Below, in pieces: positions 21,301-33,300 of a DNA stretch of 64,000 nucleotides (within the stretch, counting starts at the first letter, position 1; each line of letters begins with the position of its first letter). The translations under genes were made by a program, and so were the position numbers. Source of the stretch: Oikopleura dioica (lineage: Eukaryota; Chordata; Appendicularia; Copelata; Oikopleuridae); NCBI GenBank assembly GCA_907165135.1, contig OU015567.1, positions 15,505,001 to 15,569,000 of the forward strand. Direction: 5' to 3'. The notes beneath the pieces are model-generated. The model ran no database searches. It saw nothing but the letters and a program-made list of their open reading frames with translations, and had not been told where the DNA came from.

Positions 21301-23571
21301 ATTTTTCATCGCCTTCGTCGGAACCAAGTTTTATCGAGAACGCCGTATTCGAAATGTACCATGTTTCTTGCCTCATCTGCAAATGAGCCTGCTCGAATTC
21401 GTTTAAATATGTTCGGTCAACTGGTATTGTAACTCGGGAATAATTTTCGTACGTATTTTGCAGTACATAATTCCCACTTTGAACACTTTCAAGAGTCATT
21501 TGATGATAAAATATGTCTTTTTCGACAGGAACTCCAGCAGTTGCAGGAAGATATCCACAAGTGACTGTCAAAGGCCGATCATCAAACTGGAAACCCTTAT
21601 GCAGCGTGACTTAAAAAATAAGCGCGATTCAAATGGTTACTGAAACAAAAATCCGTTGTTATACTAGACACTTACGATATTGTACATTTTTATTAATAAA
21701 TTTAGAAACTGCCCATACAGGTCAAAATGGAAACATTATTTGCTTATTTTAAACATAGACTAAATTGCAAACAAACCTGGTTTATAATCAAAGTTCCCCT
21801 TTGCGTGTCCGATCTCAGAAATAATCTCCCATCCTCTGTTATTCAAATAGGTTTCATATTTTAGCCTGTCTAAAAGTGATGTGACCACGGTCCTTTGATT
21901 ATGAATCTCTTCTTTTCTTGGATTCAAATTAAGACCACTCAAGCTACGAGGAAAAACGACCATTGTCATAACATATAAAATATTTTCCAAGGAGTAGTAT
22001 TCGTTCATCTCTCTCGCACCCATCTTCAAATCATTTTCTAGAGCCCATCTCAATAAAATAGTAACGGAGATAGGGACACAAAGATTCGTATCCTTCTGGT
22101 CAAGAATATCAGGAGATAGATTCATAAAATTTATGTTTGTAAATCTTTTTAATTGCTGTTTTAAATTTGCCATCACGCAAGATTTCATCATATTTTCATC
22201 AGGTTCAAGATCTTGCAATTCACTTTGAAGAAAAATTATTTCTTCTACACCGTTTATATGTCTATCTTTTATGTCAGCCATCGTTGAGTGAGTATTCAGC
22301 CAGTCGGCTTTTATAGTCTTAAAATTGCTGTTTACTCATTATATTGCATAAAAAAGCCTTACAATGAGTTTATTCCGTATATCTTTTCTTATTTGTTCAT
22401 TTTTTATCGGAGCAAAGAGTAGCTTCCAGGCTGTCGGCCACCGGGATAAAATGAATGCAAAAATGCTATTGTTATTTTCACCACTTCTAGCAATAATATT
22501 TGATGTTTTGCAGAATGCAATCGTTCCTGCGTCTATGAAAAAATTGTAAGTAAATATGGAGAAAAATATTCATTCTCTTCATATTTAACTTACACAGATG
22601 ATTTCCATATCTGTACTTGCTCCCTCTTCTCGTATATCCCATCTCGCGATAACGAACTTCGTTTGAGCTCTGTTGGACAATGCCAAAATCAATAAGCTTA
22701 GGTTTTCCATTTCGAAATAAGATATTTTCCGGTTTAATATCCATATGAGCAATATTGAAGTCTTCTAAGTGACGAAGGCCAGCTTTCACTGCAATGCCGA
22801 TTTCTTTTCGTTCTTTAAGAGATAAATAGGCAAAATTTGACTTTTCATGCGCACAGAGTCTTTTTCTTAAATTTCGCTCATCACATAGCTCCATAATTGT
22901 GATCCATCCTAAGCAGTCTTTCGAATCTTCCTTGCTAAAAATTTCGATGTTCGAGTAGTGCTTGATGACATTTGCGTGAAATGGTAGACGTAGCTGGTCG
23001 TATTCTATGCAAAATTTAATAAATATTTGAGAAAAATCGGGTGAGTTCTACCTATAGACATATGAACCTTAAAATTCATTCTGTCCTCTTTCAAATCCTC
23101 CGTGAAAATTGCAGCATCAAAGGCTTGGACTCGAACCGCGTATTCTGACGTTCCGAATTTTTCTTTTAAAACAATTGCTTCACCTCCAATAGAAATTATA
23201 CTGCCACAAGAGAATTTGCGCAGATTCCATTTTCCAGTTTCCTCGTCAAGATCTGATCTTTTTATCCAATCACCACAATAACCAGGGTTCTCCTCAAGAA
23301 TCTTTTTTTGAAATTCCGTTATTTTCCATGATTCACGATCTTTTATAAAATCAACAGTTCCTTCTCCATTTTTAAAAATGACTTTATTCCATCCCGCAGC
23401 TTCTACTTTGTCGAAATCCATGCGCTCTACGGATAAAAGAAGACGATCCAAATCATCTCTGCTAGTTTCTCTCTCTAGTTTTTTTCTAAAAGAGCATAGC
23501 CATGTTTCGACATTCTCCCTCGTCAAATTCATGACTTGTGAGTTTCTTTGTTGTCGATGCCGAAAAATCAT
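18370..23571 (-). CDS. Tandem kinase-peptidase-kinase-peptidase fusion gene
   Basis: Read on the minus strand: kinase K1 (from 23571; RDDLDRLLLSVERMDF lead-in, ISIGGEAIVL, YAVRVQAFD, HMDIKPENIL, IDFGIV), peptidase P1 (22281-21760, DQKDTNLCVPIS; second half from 21600, YHQMTLESV...VLQNT), kinase K2 (21300-19560, ISSGGEAIIF, VAVRVQAFD, HFDKKPENVL, IDFGLI), and peptidase P2 (19490-18930, DQKESNLSVPIT; then FHQMVLDRV...ILQNT, ending LPLKCETM at 18370). P1 runs into K2 without a stop through a hydrophilic linker (DEGDEKFQKDPSIKYGHPPA), so one polypeptide of roughly 1,250-1,300 residues is likely. P2 has Ser where P1 and the 0.6-kb gene have the catalytic Cys. The beta-3 Lys is Arg in both kinases. 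Two overlapping transcripts are an alternative. Confidence 0.65.
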
Positions 23572-23710
23572 ATATTTCTTTAGTCAATATTTGGCGACCA
23601 AAGGAATACAATCGTAGATCTGTGTCCGCGTGCTAACAAAACGAAGAGCATCACTTTTCATTTAAAATGTCAGTATTTCCGGGAAGATTTTATTGAGCGA
23701 AACCAAATCA

Positions 23711-26153
23711 TCAAATAGTCATGTACAGATCAAGCGAGTCCCAGAAATCACATCGTTCTGCCCGCGGATCATCCATTTGAATTTTGAATCGTCGAGTACC
23801 TACAAGAGCTCAAGTTGTTTTGTAAACCTTCTGTGACTTTACCTTCATCGCCAATGTCAAGAAACTTATTGTTTATTTCAAAATGTTCCCAGTAAACTTG
23901 ATCTTGGTGAAAATATTCCAGTGGGTTTCCGAGATAGTCTTAGAATAATATTGAAAATAATTATTTTAAAGTTTGATTCACTGTTTGGGTCGCCAGTTCG
24001 AATGAAATTTGCGATGTACTGTTGAATGCTGTATTGAAACTTTGCATCCTCTTCGTATTTTGGGTCGCTTCGGAAGGTGTCATTGAAGAACCAGTGCTCA
24101 CTCGCTCCGTGGGAAACTCCTTCTTCGATCGATTGCCAAGGAAGACGCTGGCTAATGCGGGCCAAGTAGAGTCCAGTTTCGCGATTGTGGCTGCCGGTGG
24201 GATAGCCATCAGTCATGCATCTTTTCATATTGCAGTACCAGGTGAAATCGGTCAGCCATTCATCAGCTTTATGAATACATTCGGAACCATCTTCAGGGCA
24301 GTCGTAGTAGCCAAAGTCTTTGAGCGCTTGGAAGTCCTCGGGAGAAAGAAGCTTCGAAAAGAAGAGATCCCAGCTTTCTTGGCAAAGATGTTGAGAGTCT
24401 GGATAAGTTGTATTCGGGCAGTTTTTGCCCTGAAAAATCGGGTTCACAAACATGTATCCTTCGTTATCAGTGACGTCGATTATAGTGGGCTTGTCGTGCA
24501 TTTCTCCCTTTCGAAAGTGAAAAAATGGCATTTCCTTGAGCATGCCTGTATTGATGATGGGCGCGTAGGGTTCTGCAGCGATTGTTGGCCGGTCGAAGTT
24601 TCCAAAAGGCAGTACTTGCTTCAACTCCCAAGCTGCAGCGTTGATCTCTTTTGCCGACTTGCCCATCATACACGAGATTATTTCAGACGTCGTTGGTCCA
24701 AGACAATGAGGCAGAACACCCGCAGGAGCTTCGCAGCAATGGACAAGATTGGCGATTCCCTGCAAAATCTCTTCGCCTTCGACATTGTTGTAGAATGGAA
24801 TTCCGTTTGGACCGGAATAAGCAATTGCTTTATGGAATAAATTTCGACTATAAATAGAGTTAGTTGACCTTTATCTTCTTTTCGGGGAAAGTATGGGAAC
24901 TCAGAAGACCGTTTCAATTTTATGGGCTGTCAAATATCAAACTGCAGTTATTTGGTCAAATTCGTTCAAACTCGTTCGCCTCACATTTTGACGCATGTAA
25001 AATTACCTGCTCGGCATAACCAGATGAGCATGCATACTTTGGCCACCCGCACTCATTCCTCCGATTGTGATGCTTTCACGGTCCCCAGCAAAGAACTCAA
25101 ATGATAATCACATTTTAGGCCATTCGAGCGACTTACTTTGGCATTTTCAGCTGTCCAAATCATCGCCATTTGCTGATCCATCAATCCTTGATTTCCAGAC
25201 GTAATTTTTCCTTCATAGTATTCTAGGCCATGTTCTTGGCTAATTCTGTCATCAAGGAACTCCGAAAACAAAAATCCAAAAGCACCAAGACGATAATTTG
25301 AGCTCAACACAACTAGATTCTGTTCTGATGCAATTATGGCGCCTTCGATGGGAGAGACGTCCTGATTTGATCCACCCATGAATGCACCTCCGTGAAAGTA
25401 AAGGAAGATCTTGAGGATTTCGTTATTCTCAATGGCTCTTCTGGGGACGAAAATGTCAATGTAAGCGCAGTCTTCTGTCATGAAATCAGTCGCTTCGAAC
25501 GCGCCAGGGCAAGATGGCGAAGTCTCAGTAGCAAAGTAGACAGTCTTCCCGTCAATTATATGCGTTTTCGGGTAACCGTCAAGACCTCGCTCTATAATTG
25601 GAGCTTTCCAGCGAAGATCTCCAACTGGCGGCTTCATGAATGGAATTCCCTGCATAACAACAACATCAGGAAACTCAGTGTGAAGATAGCCCCGGATCGT
25701 TCCCAAGTCGCCGAAATCAACATCGTAGTACTCACCATCGAATGGCGGCATGGTCGATGTGGTGGTTGTCGTTGAAGTCGTAGAGGTGGTTTTTGTAGTC
25801 GTAGTGACAATTGTCTCACAATTTCCAAGCATACAGTCTGCGTAAAGTTCCCATGCGTTCTCATAGCAGAGAGCACTCAAATTTTCATCTTGAAGGTCTT
25901 GACATTTTATCTGCTCATTTATGTAGCGACTTTCGCATTGTTCCTGGCAGTGGCAGTCGTTTGAGCAATCTTTATGGTTGTCCTCGTTGCAAACTGCATT
26001 ACACTCGACGCATTCATCCAGACACGCAGCAACATCTTGAGCTACCTGCTCACATTCAAACTCGCACAGAGAAAGCTTTCCTCGAAGCCTTGATTCGACT
26101 TGAGAAAAGAGAAAAATGTCAAACAGCGCATAATCTCTTCTGAGAAGTAACAT
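23711..26153 (-). CDS. Secreted cholinesterase-like carboxylesterase with Cys-rich N-terminus
   Basis: The ATG at 26153 opens a hydrophobic leader. A Cys-rich domain of ~100 residues follows (CEFECEQVAQDVAACLDEC, CSNDCHCQEQCESRY), then a Thr-rich linker (TTTTKTTSTTSTTTTTS) and a type-B carboxylesterase domain. Key sites are YFHGGAFMGGS (oxyanion hole), IGGMSAGG (nucleophile Ser in GxSxG), VTDNEGYMF (catalytic Glu) and GVSHGASEHWFF (catalytic His). The triad is therefore complete. The protein ends RAERCDFWDSLDLYMTI, like the FW.S end of cholinesterases. Introns are short. It would be secreted, probably O-glycosylated on the linker; the substrate is unknown. A 1.2-kb foldback element lies 22 bp upstream of this ATG, so the true 5' exon could be beyond it. 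Confidence 0.85.
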
Positions 26154-26174
26154 TCGGTGACAGTCTTCAGATTC

Positions 26175-27376
26175 GGCTACTCCCGCATTTCCCAAAATCC
26201 TGGATTTCCCAAATCCTGGATTTCTCAAAATCCTGAATTTCTCAAATCGCCAAATCAGGATTCTGCCGATTCTGGATTTTGGGAAATGCAGGATTGGGAA
26301 AAGCAGGATTTTGAGAAATGAAAGATTCAGCTGAAATTTCGTCGACTAACACTGTTTTCCTCTATCTGTCAAAACTAAAATAGAATGATTTTACAGGCAA
26401 GACCCAAAATACTGTACATAATTTTGTAGCAGAAATTTGGCGAAAATGTACATTATTTTGGGTTTTTTCCAGTTTTCAAGATAATGGAAGTTTTAAATGA
26501 TTTTTTTCTTTGCTATCAGGTGTGGAGACTTAATGAAAACAGTCATTTTTTATGCTTTTCTAGAGCAATATTTAGATGAAATGGTAGAAAAATTCTATTC
26601 ACAGAAGTTGTGAACAGGGACTCTAGTGAGGACTAGCGCCGAAAGAAGCCACAAAAAAGGGTCAAAATCAACGCCAAGTTTGGCTTCCGAGAACTCAGGG
26701 TAACGATATTGCCCCTTTTTTGGGCTTCTTTCGGCTCTGGTTCTTACTAGAATCTCTGTTCACAACTTCTGTGAAATGATTCTGGTAGTATAGAAGCTGT
26801 TCTACAAACTGAGACTATGGTTAATGGTAAATGACTGGATGGAGTGTTCATCCCTTTCCGGGCGCTCGAAAATTTCTAGCGCATATTTTGGGACTTCAGA
26901 TTCTCATTATTGATCGAAAATCTTGTCCGATTCAGACGAATTCGGTACCAAAATGATCGCCGACCTGGCGATTCTAAATCTGCATCATATTTGCAGTTTT
27001 AAAAGGGCAATCAAAGGGTTAATTTTTCTACCATTACACCTAGCAATATATGAAATTGGCAAATGAGTCATTTCCAACGTTCCAAGTTCCAAAACAGACT
27101 TTCAACCGATTGTTTTCGCAGGGATTAGCAAGCGCGACTTTTTTTGGAGGTGAGAAATTATTCGGAAGGGATTTTTCAGCGCGGAAGATTCTAACAGAGA
27201 AGAATCTGGGTTGGATTTTTAAATCAAGCAAGAAAACTAATTAAAAAGAAAAAAAAATCCTGCATTTCCCAAAATCCAGAATCGGCAGAATCCTGATTTG
27301 GCGATTTGAGAAATTCAGGATTTTGAGAAATCCAGGATTTGGGAAATCAAGGATTTTGGGAAATACGGGAGCAGCC
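26175..27376. mobile_element. 1.2-kb long-terminal-inverted-repeat element, 9-bp duplication
   Basis: Ends are GGCTACTCCCGCATTTCCC and the inverse GGGAAATACGGGAGCAGCC. They are flanked by TTCAGATTC on both sides (26166-26174 and 27377-27385). Each arm of ~130 bp is built from short repeats of TCCTGGATTTCCCAAAAT type. The interior has no credible transposase ORF, so it is non-autonomous. It sits just 5' of the esterase gene. Confidence 0.85.
26598..26777. mobile_element. Foldback MITE nested in the 1.2-kb element
   Basis: TTCACAGAAGTTGTGAACAG at 26598 pairs with CTGTTCACAACTTCTGTGAA ending at 26777. The inner arms (GGACTCTAGTGAGGACTAGCGCCGAAAGAAGCC) pair with GGCTTCTTTCGGCTCTGG. It has no coding content. 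It interrupts the larger element and is therefore younger. Confidence 0.7.
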
Positions 27377-27722
27377 TTCAGATTCAACTGGCATTTGTTC
27401 ATCATTAAATTTAGCTCAAATGCGGGAAAGCTCAAATTTGGAAGCAAAGACGAACATTTATATTTCACAAAAATTAATGGCTTGCATTTTATTTTCATAG
27501 ACTATTTTAATTTTTAGTTTAAGAATGAAAGGTAAATTTATAAATTCGCCAACGAGAGAACAGTTGACTCAAATCTTCATCTTGGGAAGGAGTTGTTCGA
27601 AAATGACGTATAAGAAAGGGAAGGCATATCTTTTAAAGATATAAACTGTATATTATATACACAATTGTGATTAACGCCACCCTGAAAGAAAAATCTGCAT
27701 TTCAACAAGAATAACGGCATAT
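27377..27722. other. Intergenic
   Basis: AT-rich flank between the 1.2-kb element and the short PY-motif gene. No gene or repeat recognised. Confidence 0.4.
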
Positions 27723-28018
27723 TTACATAGAAATAAGTGCACTTATGGCACTTTTTGCACTGTGACAATCCCACCGGTCGCCGGAATTATTTGATTCCTC
27801 TGGTTGCTCTTCAGAAATTCGCTGATTATTGGGTTTTGGAAGACATTGGGGAGGTCTTTCTGGAGCCAACTCAATCACAATGTCACGGCGAGAATTATTC
27901 TATACAGATAATTATTTTCAGCCAAAGACTAACTTTAAACCTCTAATTCTTCGTACGGTGGTGGCAAATCGTCTTCTCTACCGGTTTGATTCGGTCGGAA
28001 ATTGACGAACTCTTGCAT
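27723..28018 (-). CDS. Short PPPY-motif protein, truncated paralog of the 28.7-kb gene
   Basis: Two exons. MQEFVNFRPNQTGREDDLPP starts exon 1, which contains the PY motif LPPPYEELE, a classic ligand for WW domains of NEDD4-type ubiquitin ligases. Exon 2 begins NNSRRDIVIELAPERPPQ and ends CHSAKSAISALISM. The exon structure and the SRRDIV block match the start of the membrane protein gene 0.7 kb upstream, but its transmembrane and C-terminal exons are missing. About 85 residues. It may be a decaying duplicate or a short cytosolic regulator. Confidence 0.5.
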
Positions 28019-28739
28019 TTTAAGTGTTTTTATTATTCTTTTTCTGTTTCAGTCTAGTTTCTTACGCTTTTTTTTATGGGAAAAAGGGATAGCAAGACAC
28101 TGATAAATAGACAGTGATAATGAAATGACGAAAGACCTGGGCCAATTTCAATAAGGAATCCAAATTCAAAATCCTAACCCCCCATGTTTTTGTGCTCGTT
28201 GGAAAGAGCGTAAAAAGTTACGTTAGAAAAAAATAGTTTTAGAGGCTGACTCATCATTGATGACGTCATGGCGGCTGGTTGAAGTTCCAAAAGTCCCAAA
28301 AGTTTGATACGCTCTCATTTTTTTTCCACAAATGGAAAATTTGAGTTCAATACTGGAAAATGATCGCCTTGACCTACTCTAGGTGAAGAGCTATATATGA
28401 AAGATCCAACTCTAGAAAAAAAATTTTTTTTTCGATTTTTTCAAAATTTCAACCTAAAAATGTTGAATTGCAATAGAATACTTCCAAATAATGAAATAAA
28501 GCATTTAAATTTGTTTCCAGGTCACAAAAATGATCATTCAAGGTCATCCGGGGTCATTTGAGGTCACAAATCAAAATAATAATAGTGGTGGACGGAAAAA
28601 ACCATGCTGAGTGAAGAATTGCTTTCTTTGCCTAGCCGACTGGAAAAATAAATAAGACAAAGCTATTTTATCAATGTTGATTTTTATTATTAAAAACGCA
28701 GCTATAAATGCTCAGATAAATAATAAAACATTTTCAGAT
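28019..28739. other. Intergenic, partly repetitive
   Basis: Contains repeated GGTCATTTGAGGTCA/AGGTCATCCGGGGTCA units at 28520-28570 and a TGACTCATCATTGATGACGTCA palindromic segment near 28250-28270 that includes the CRE-like core TGACGTCA. No ORF is supported. An AATAAA-type signal for the minus-strand gene to the right lies near 28710-28725. Confidence 0.4.
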
Positions 28740-29786
28740 CTAGTCCAAAGAACCAGCATTCGAAGTTATCTCCTCGCCAATTTTCTGCATCAAATCGAGG
28801 GCTTCTTCCTTGATGTCAGAAGGATCTCCGTAGAAATGCATCGGTATAATGATGCTGCCCGATTCCTGCATTTGCGCTGCTGCTCCGGATTGTCTTTCTT
28901 GATTCGCTCCTTCCCCAAGTTTGTCGAATATTTCCCGGTCGATGTATTCAAATTCGTATGTTATTTCGATATCGTCCCAAGAAATTGGAATACTTGAACT
29001 CATAATTGAGTTATTTGTCTTCTGAGAATTCTTACCTATATGTGCCGTTAACATTACCCATATCCAAAGTTTCCGTTTCATTCGACATAGATCTTATCAT
29101 CTCAATGGTTGTCTCATTAGTCGGCGTTTCCGGGGTCTCAGAAGGAATTCGGTTAGTCAAGTCGCCGTAGAATCGGTCTGCAAAATGTTTTCCGAAGATT
29201 TCAGCGATTTCCGCGGTTTGCTAAAAGAAAAAAAAATTGTCTTATTCTGAGGAAGAAAGACTTGAACATACTATTTCTTCTTGATTGTGACCCCATTTGA
29301 CACCGGCGTAAGGATTGTAGGGAGTTGAAGTTCTTTCCAGAGCATGGTACGAAGAAGAGTTAGAAGACGAGTTTGCTTTCGATAAAGCCAGCTTTCCAGC
29401 CAACTTGAGAATCAAACAGCTAAAAATTTGCATTTGAGAATGTAAAAAGAAGGAATCTTACAGAGTCAAAAGAACTACCACAATTCCCCCACTGCTGGAC
29501 TTTTTTGATCGCTTTTTTGGAACTACAGGATTTCCAGCATTTGAAGGTCTAGGCCCACGACCAGCTGGGGTACCGTCTTCAGGAATCACTTGGACCACAA
29601 TGTCACGGCGAGAAGAACTCTTTAAAAAAGTTAGTTTATCATCAAAGGAAGCAATTCTCTCACCTCTAATTCTTGGTACCGTGGTGGCGGATTTCCTCTC
29701 TTATATTTTGGAGGAACATCGGCTTGCCCATATCGTGGAATACTCCGATAGGGACGGAGGCCTTGAGAATCTTGTCGATCTCGCAT
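28740..29786 (-). CDS. Single-pass membrane protein with degenerate PY motif
   Basis: Starts MRDRQDSQGLRPYRSIPRYG with NPPPRYQELE near residue 38. Next comes SSRRDIVVQVIPEDGTPAGR, a basic stretch (VVPKKRSKKSSSGG) and a hydrophobic segment GIVVVLLTLCLILKLAG (~residues 85-101). A Ser/Asn-rich and acidic region follows, and the end is IGEEITSNAGSLD. With basic residues before the membrane segment, a type II orientation (N-terminus inside) is likely. Five short-intron exons. The C-terminal part (SIPISWDDIEITYEFEYIDR, GSIIIPMHFYGDPSDIKEEA) would then be extracellular. No family recognised. The adjacent short gene is a truncated copy. Confidence 0.6.
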
Positions 29787-30352
29787 TTAAACTTCAGCGG
29801 TGATTTTTTCTCTGGCAGCGTGTTTTTATAAATACGAAAATCGGATAACTGGAAAAATGATGAAATTTCAACTCAATTGGAAAAAACCCGCGGGCTCGAG
29901 AGTTCAACTATGAGTTGACACTTCTAACCGACTAAAAATCAGATTAAAATCTTTATTTTTGAAAAAAAAATAATTATAAAAAAGGGCGTTCGGAATAACT
30001 TAAATTTTATTTTAGAACTTATCTGGCATAAGGTCCTAGAATTAATAGTTAAATTAGAGATCCCCTTGAGGCCGAAACGCGTCCCAAATAAATTTCAATC
30101 ATCAATAAATTAGCTAAGTTCGGTAGAGTTCAAAAAACAATGCTGTTTTTCTTTCAGTAAGTTCCTTTGAGTACGTCCACTTCGCACCATTTGTCCAACT
30201 TTACCCTGAAGATGATTTAGCCCAATAAAACCAGCTTATCACTTCGCGTTAATTTTTCTAAGCTCCAGTTCACCATCACATCAGAAACGCCTAGAAACAT
30301 TTCTAGCGAAGAAAAGAGTTAACACTTCAACGAAAAAAAAATACAGAAAAGG
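29787..30352. other. Intergenic (divergent promoters)
   Basis: AT-rich spacer between the membrane protein gene and the Ig-domain gene. No repeat family or coding region recognised. Confidence 0.4.
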
Positions 30353-33300
30353 ATGAGTTTTGCGGGAAAGCTTTCACCAGACACAGCGAAAATTGGCGGA
30401 ATCGGCCGATTAGAGGTCCAGGTTGCCGACGAAAATGCTCAAGTCCAGTGGTTCAAAAGTACGATCAAAATTAAATTTTTTGATAAAATATTTTTCACTG
30501 CGAAAATCTGAAATTTCCAACAAATGAAATTTAGACGGAGAAAAGATGGAGGACAACTCGCAACTTCTCAAATTCGAGATGGTTTCCAACGGCCCCCTCC
30601 GAGCTTTGATTATTAAAAACTGCGTCGCGTCCGACTTTGGCAAATACGAAGCTGTTGTTGGAGAAGAACGAGTCGAAACTATCTTTAGAGAGGAGTCTGC
30701 TGATGTAAGGAATTCCTTCCTCCTCATTAAAAATTTTCCCTTAAGGCTCCAGCGCCTGCTGCCCCTGAAGCAATAAAAGAAGCCACTCCTGTCTCTGAAG
30801 CTTCTAAAAAACCTGTCGTTACCGCCGTTGCCGACGCTGTTGTTGTAAAAAACATCCCTAAAAATGTCTATGCAAAGGATTTGGCTGACGCTGAAGCTCG
30901 AGTCGGAGAAATTGCAGTCTTTGAAACTAAGGAATGGTTCGAAAAGGTCTTTAGTTCATTGAGAGCAGTGGTTTTATTTATTATTTTCTTCAGTCAAAAT
31001 TGCGGCGATTTCATCGTCAGTTATTCTTGAAGATTTTTTAATATCATGTTTTGATTGAAACTTTCTTACCTTTGAAATTTGTTTGAAATCGAGTCTCTCA
31101 CCTTCCCGTCGTAAATAAGTACAGTTTGCCTCCGAGAATAAAACAGATTAAAGCCCAGAAGAACGTTCATCATCACTGATTTTGGTTAAAAAAATGAACT
31201 ATGGATCTATCAACTACTTATATTCTTATATTTCTAACCCGTTTCCTAGAAGAAAAATAATAATTGATTGGATACATCTTTCTCTTTCCATCTCGCTTCA
31301 ATCGCTTCTCTAAAAAATATGATTTTTCATATATCTCATTTTCTATTTTATGTTCAAAACCAGGTTTTATACAAGCAGCAAATTTTTGCGGTCAAAGTAA
31401 GTCACGTTCGAATCAAATTACCAATGATTCTGGCAATATTAGCAACATAATTTCTAATGCTAGAATCTCTCTTCTCTTTATCGCTCTACTAATGTTCCGG
31501 ATACGAGAGCAAAGGCATAATTAACGAAATCTTCACTCTTGCCTCGGGTAAAAATGGGTAAAGGTATTATCTCTATAGAATTTCGCCGCTCGGTAAGAAA
31601 TAAAAAAGACGATTAATGTACCAGATACGAGAGCAAGAGCATTTTTTTTCATCACTCTTGCCTCGGGTAAACTCTGAAAATCCTTAAATCGACCGTCGTT
31701 TTAGAACTTTTAACCGAGCGTTCTACAAATTTTAGCGGGTAGTCGATGCGGTTAGTCAATGCTGAAAATTTCAACTTGAAAGAGTCAATTTTCTTCTCTT
31801 CGAAATTATCTCTAAATCGTAAAAAACGAAGGGCAGACTCATTTTTTAGTCTCTTTATAATTTTACTGGACATCGCGCGAGGCAAGAAAACTTCAAAAAA
31901 AGACAGTTAAAAAACTCATCGGCGGTGAAAAGTAAATTGATCGGGAAAATAATCACCGACCGAGTGGCAAGGAAATCTGAACGAGATGTTAAAAAAGACA
32001 CTTTAGCAATGTAAAGCTGCCAATTTTCGAATCATAATAAGCTTGCCGCTGATCTGCCCGTCCAGTGGTTTTTCCGAGGCAACGAGATCACCAAGGAAAA
32101 ATACTCAATCCTCAAGTTCGAAGCTGTTTCGGAAGGACTCGTTCGCAAGTTGATTGTCAAAAATATTTCTGCCGATGATTTCCAGCGTTTCTCTGTTTCC
32201 TGCGAAGGACAGATCCAAAATGCCCATTTGAAGAAGCAAGCTCCTTTTAAAAAGCCACTCAAGGTTTGAAAATGTCACATAATTGAATTAATTTCGCCTC
32301 TAAATTTCAATTACTAGCTCGGCCCTTCTTTCCGTTCAGAACAAAGTTTTTTTTATTCGTAAATTTCAGGATGTGACAGGCATTCAAACGGAAATCCAAT
32401 TGCTCCAGTGCACCCTCAACTCCGCCCAACCTGCCAAGTGGTTTTTCGGCGATAAAGAAATCACCAAAGAAAACTTTTCCATCCTCAAGTTTGAACCGCG
32501 AGAAGACAAGAATAACGTACGAACTCTTATCATCAAAAACATTCGAAACCAGGATTATGGACAGTACTCCGTTGAAGGTATTTTATCGGTTAGGGTTAGG
32601 GTTAGGGTTAGCAAAAATTTTGTCTTGCGAGAAAATGATCAACCTTATTAAGGTGGTATATATCAAGAATCGCCATTTGGCTGTAGCTTTTTCTCCAAAA
32701 TTTTACAAAGTGACACCCTTATTTTTCTCCGGTAACTAAAAGTTTGGACCTTTATTTATCTCCTATGAAAGCCGAAATTCCTAATTTCGATCATTTTTTT
32801 TCACAAGATTCATCATCAAAGATCCCGATTAGCGAAAATCTTATTTTGACGACAATCGAAGGTACCAGATTTGCATTGTAGCCTCTCGAAATCTTAAGAA
32901 ATCTTAATTTCTGGCTTCCATTGAAAATAGATAATTGCCTTAAATGAATTCTGAGCAGGAAAAATAAGGGGGTAACTATCACAAAAATTCGAAAAAAGAC
33001 TGCAAGGAAATCAGATTCTTGATATCCTCCCCCGAGGGGCGTTATAGTGCTTCTAGTGTAAAGATTACAGTTGATAATTTACTGCGCGAGTTCGTACCGT
33101 ATCTCCGAGTCGACACGTGAGGACGGGAGGTACATCCTAACACGTTTTCAGTATCTGGCGAGCGAGTTAGCTGTTCCCTCTTAGCGCCCTTCCCCTTCGT
33201 GTCCAAAGTTCGCGATGCAGAGGGCCCACGCGGCGGAATCGCCAGGTGATTTATCGAAAAAAAGAAAGTAGCATTAATCATCGTAAATTATTTTTTCAGA

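Noticed and set aside
24022-24840. 272-residue plus-strand open frame
   Set aside because: Exact shadow of the esterase exon on the minus strand, which carries the catalytic Glu and His motifs.
33010-33245. GC-rich block in an Ig-gene intron, considered as rRNA or snRNA fragment
   Set aside because: I could not align it to 5S, 18S, 28S or spliceosomal RNA from memory. It may hide a missed exon but shows no clear Ig motif.
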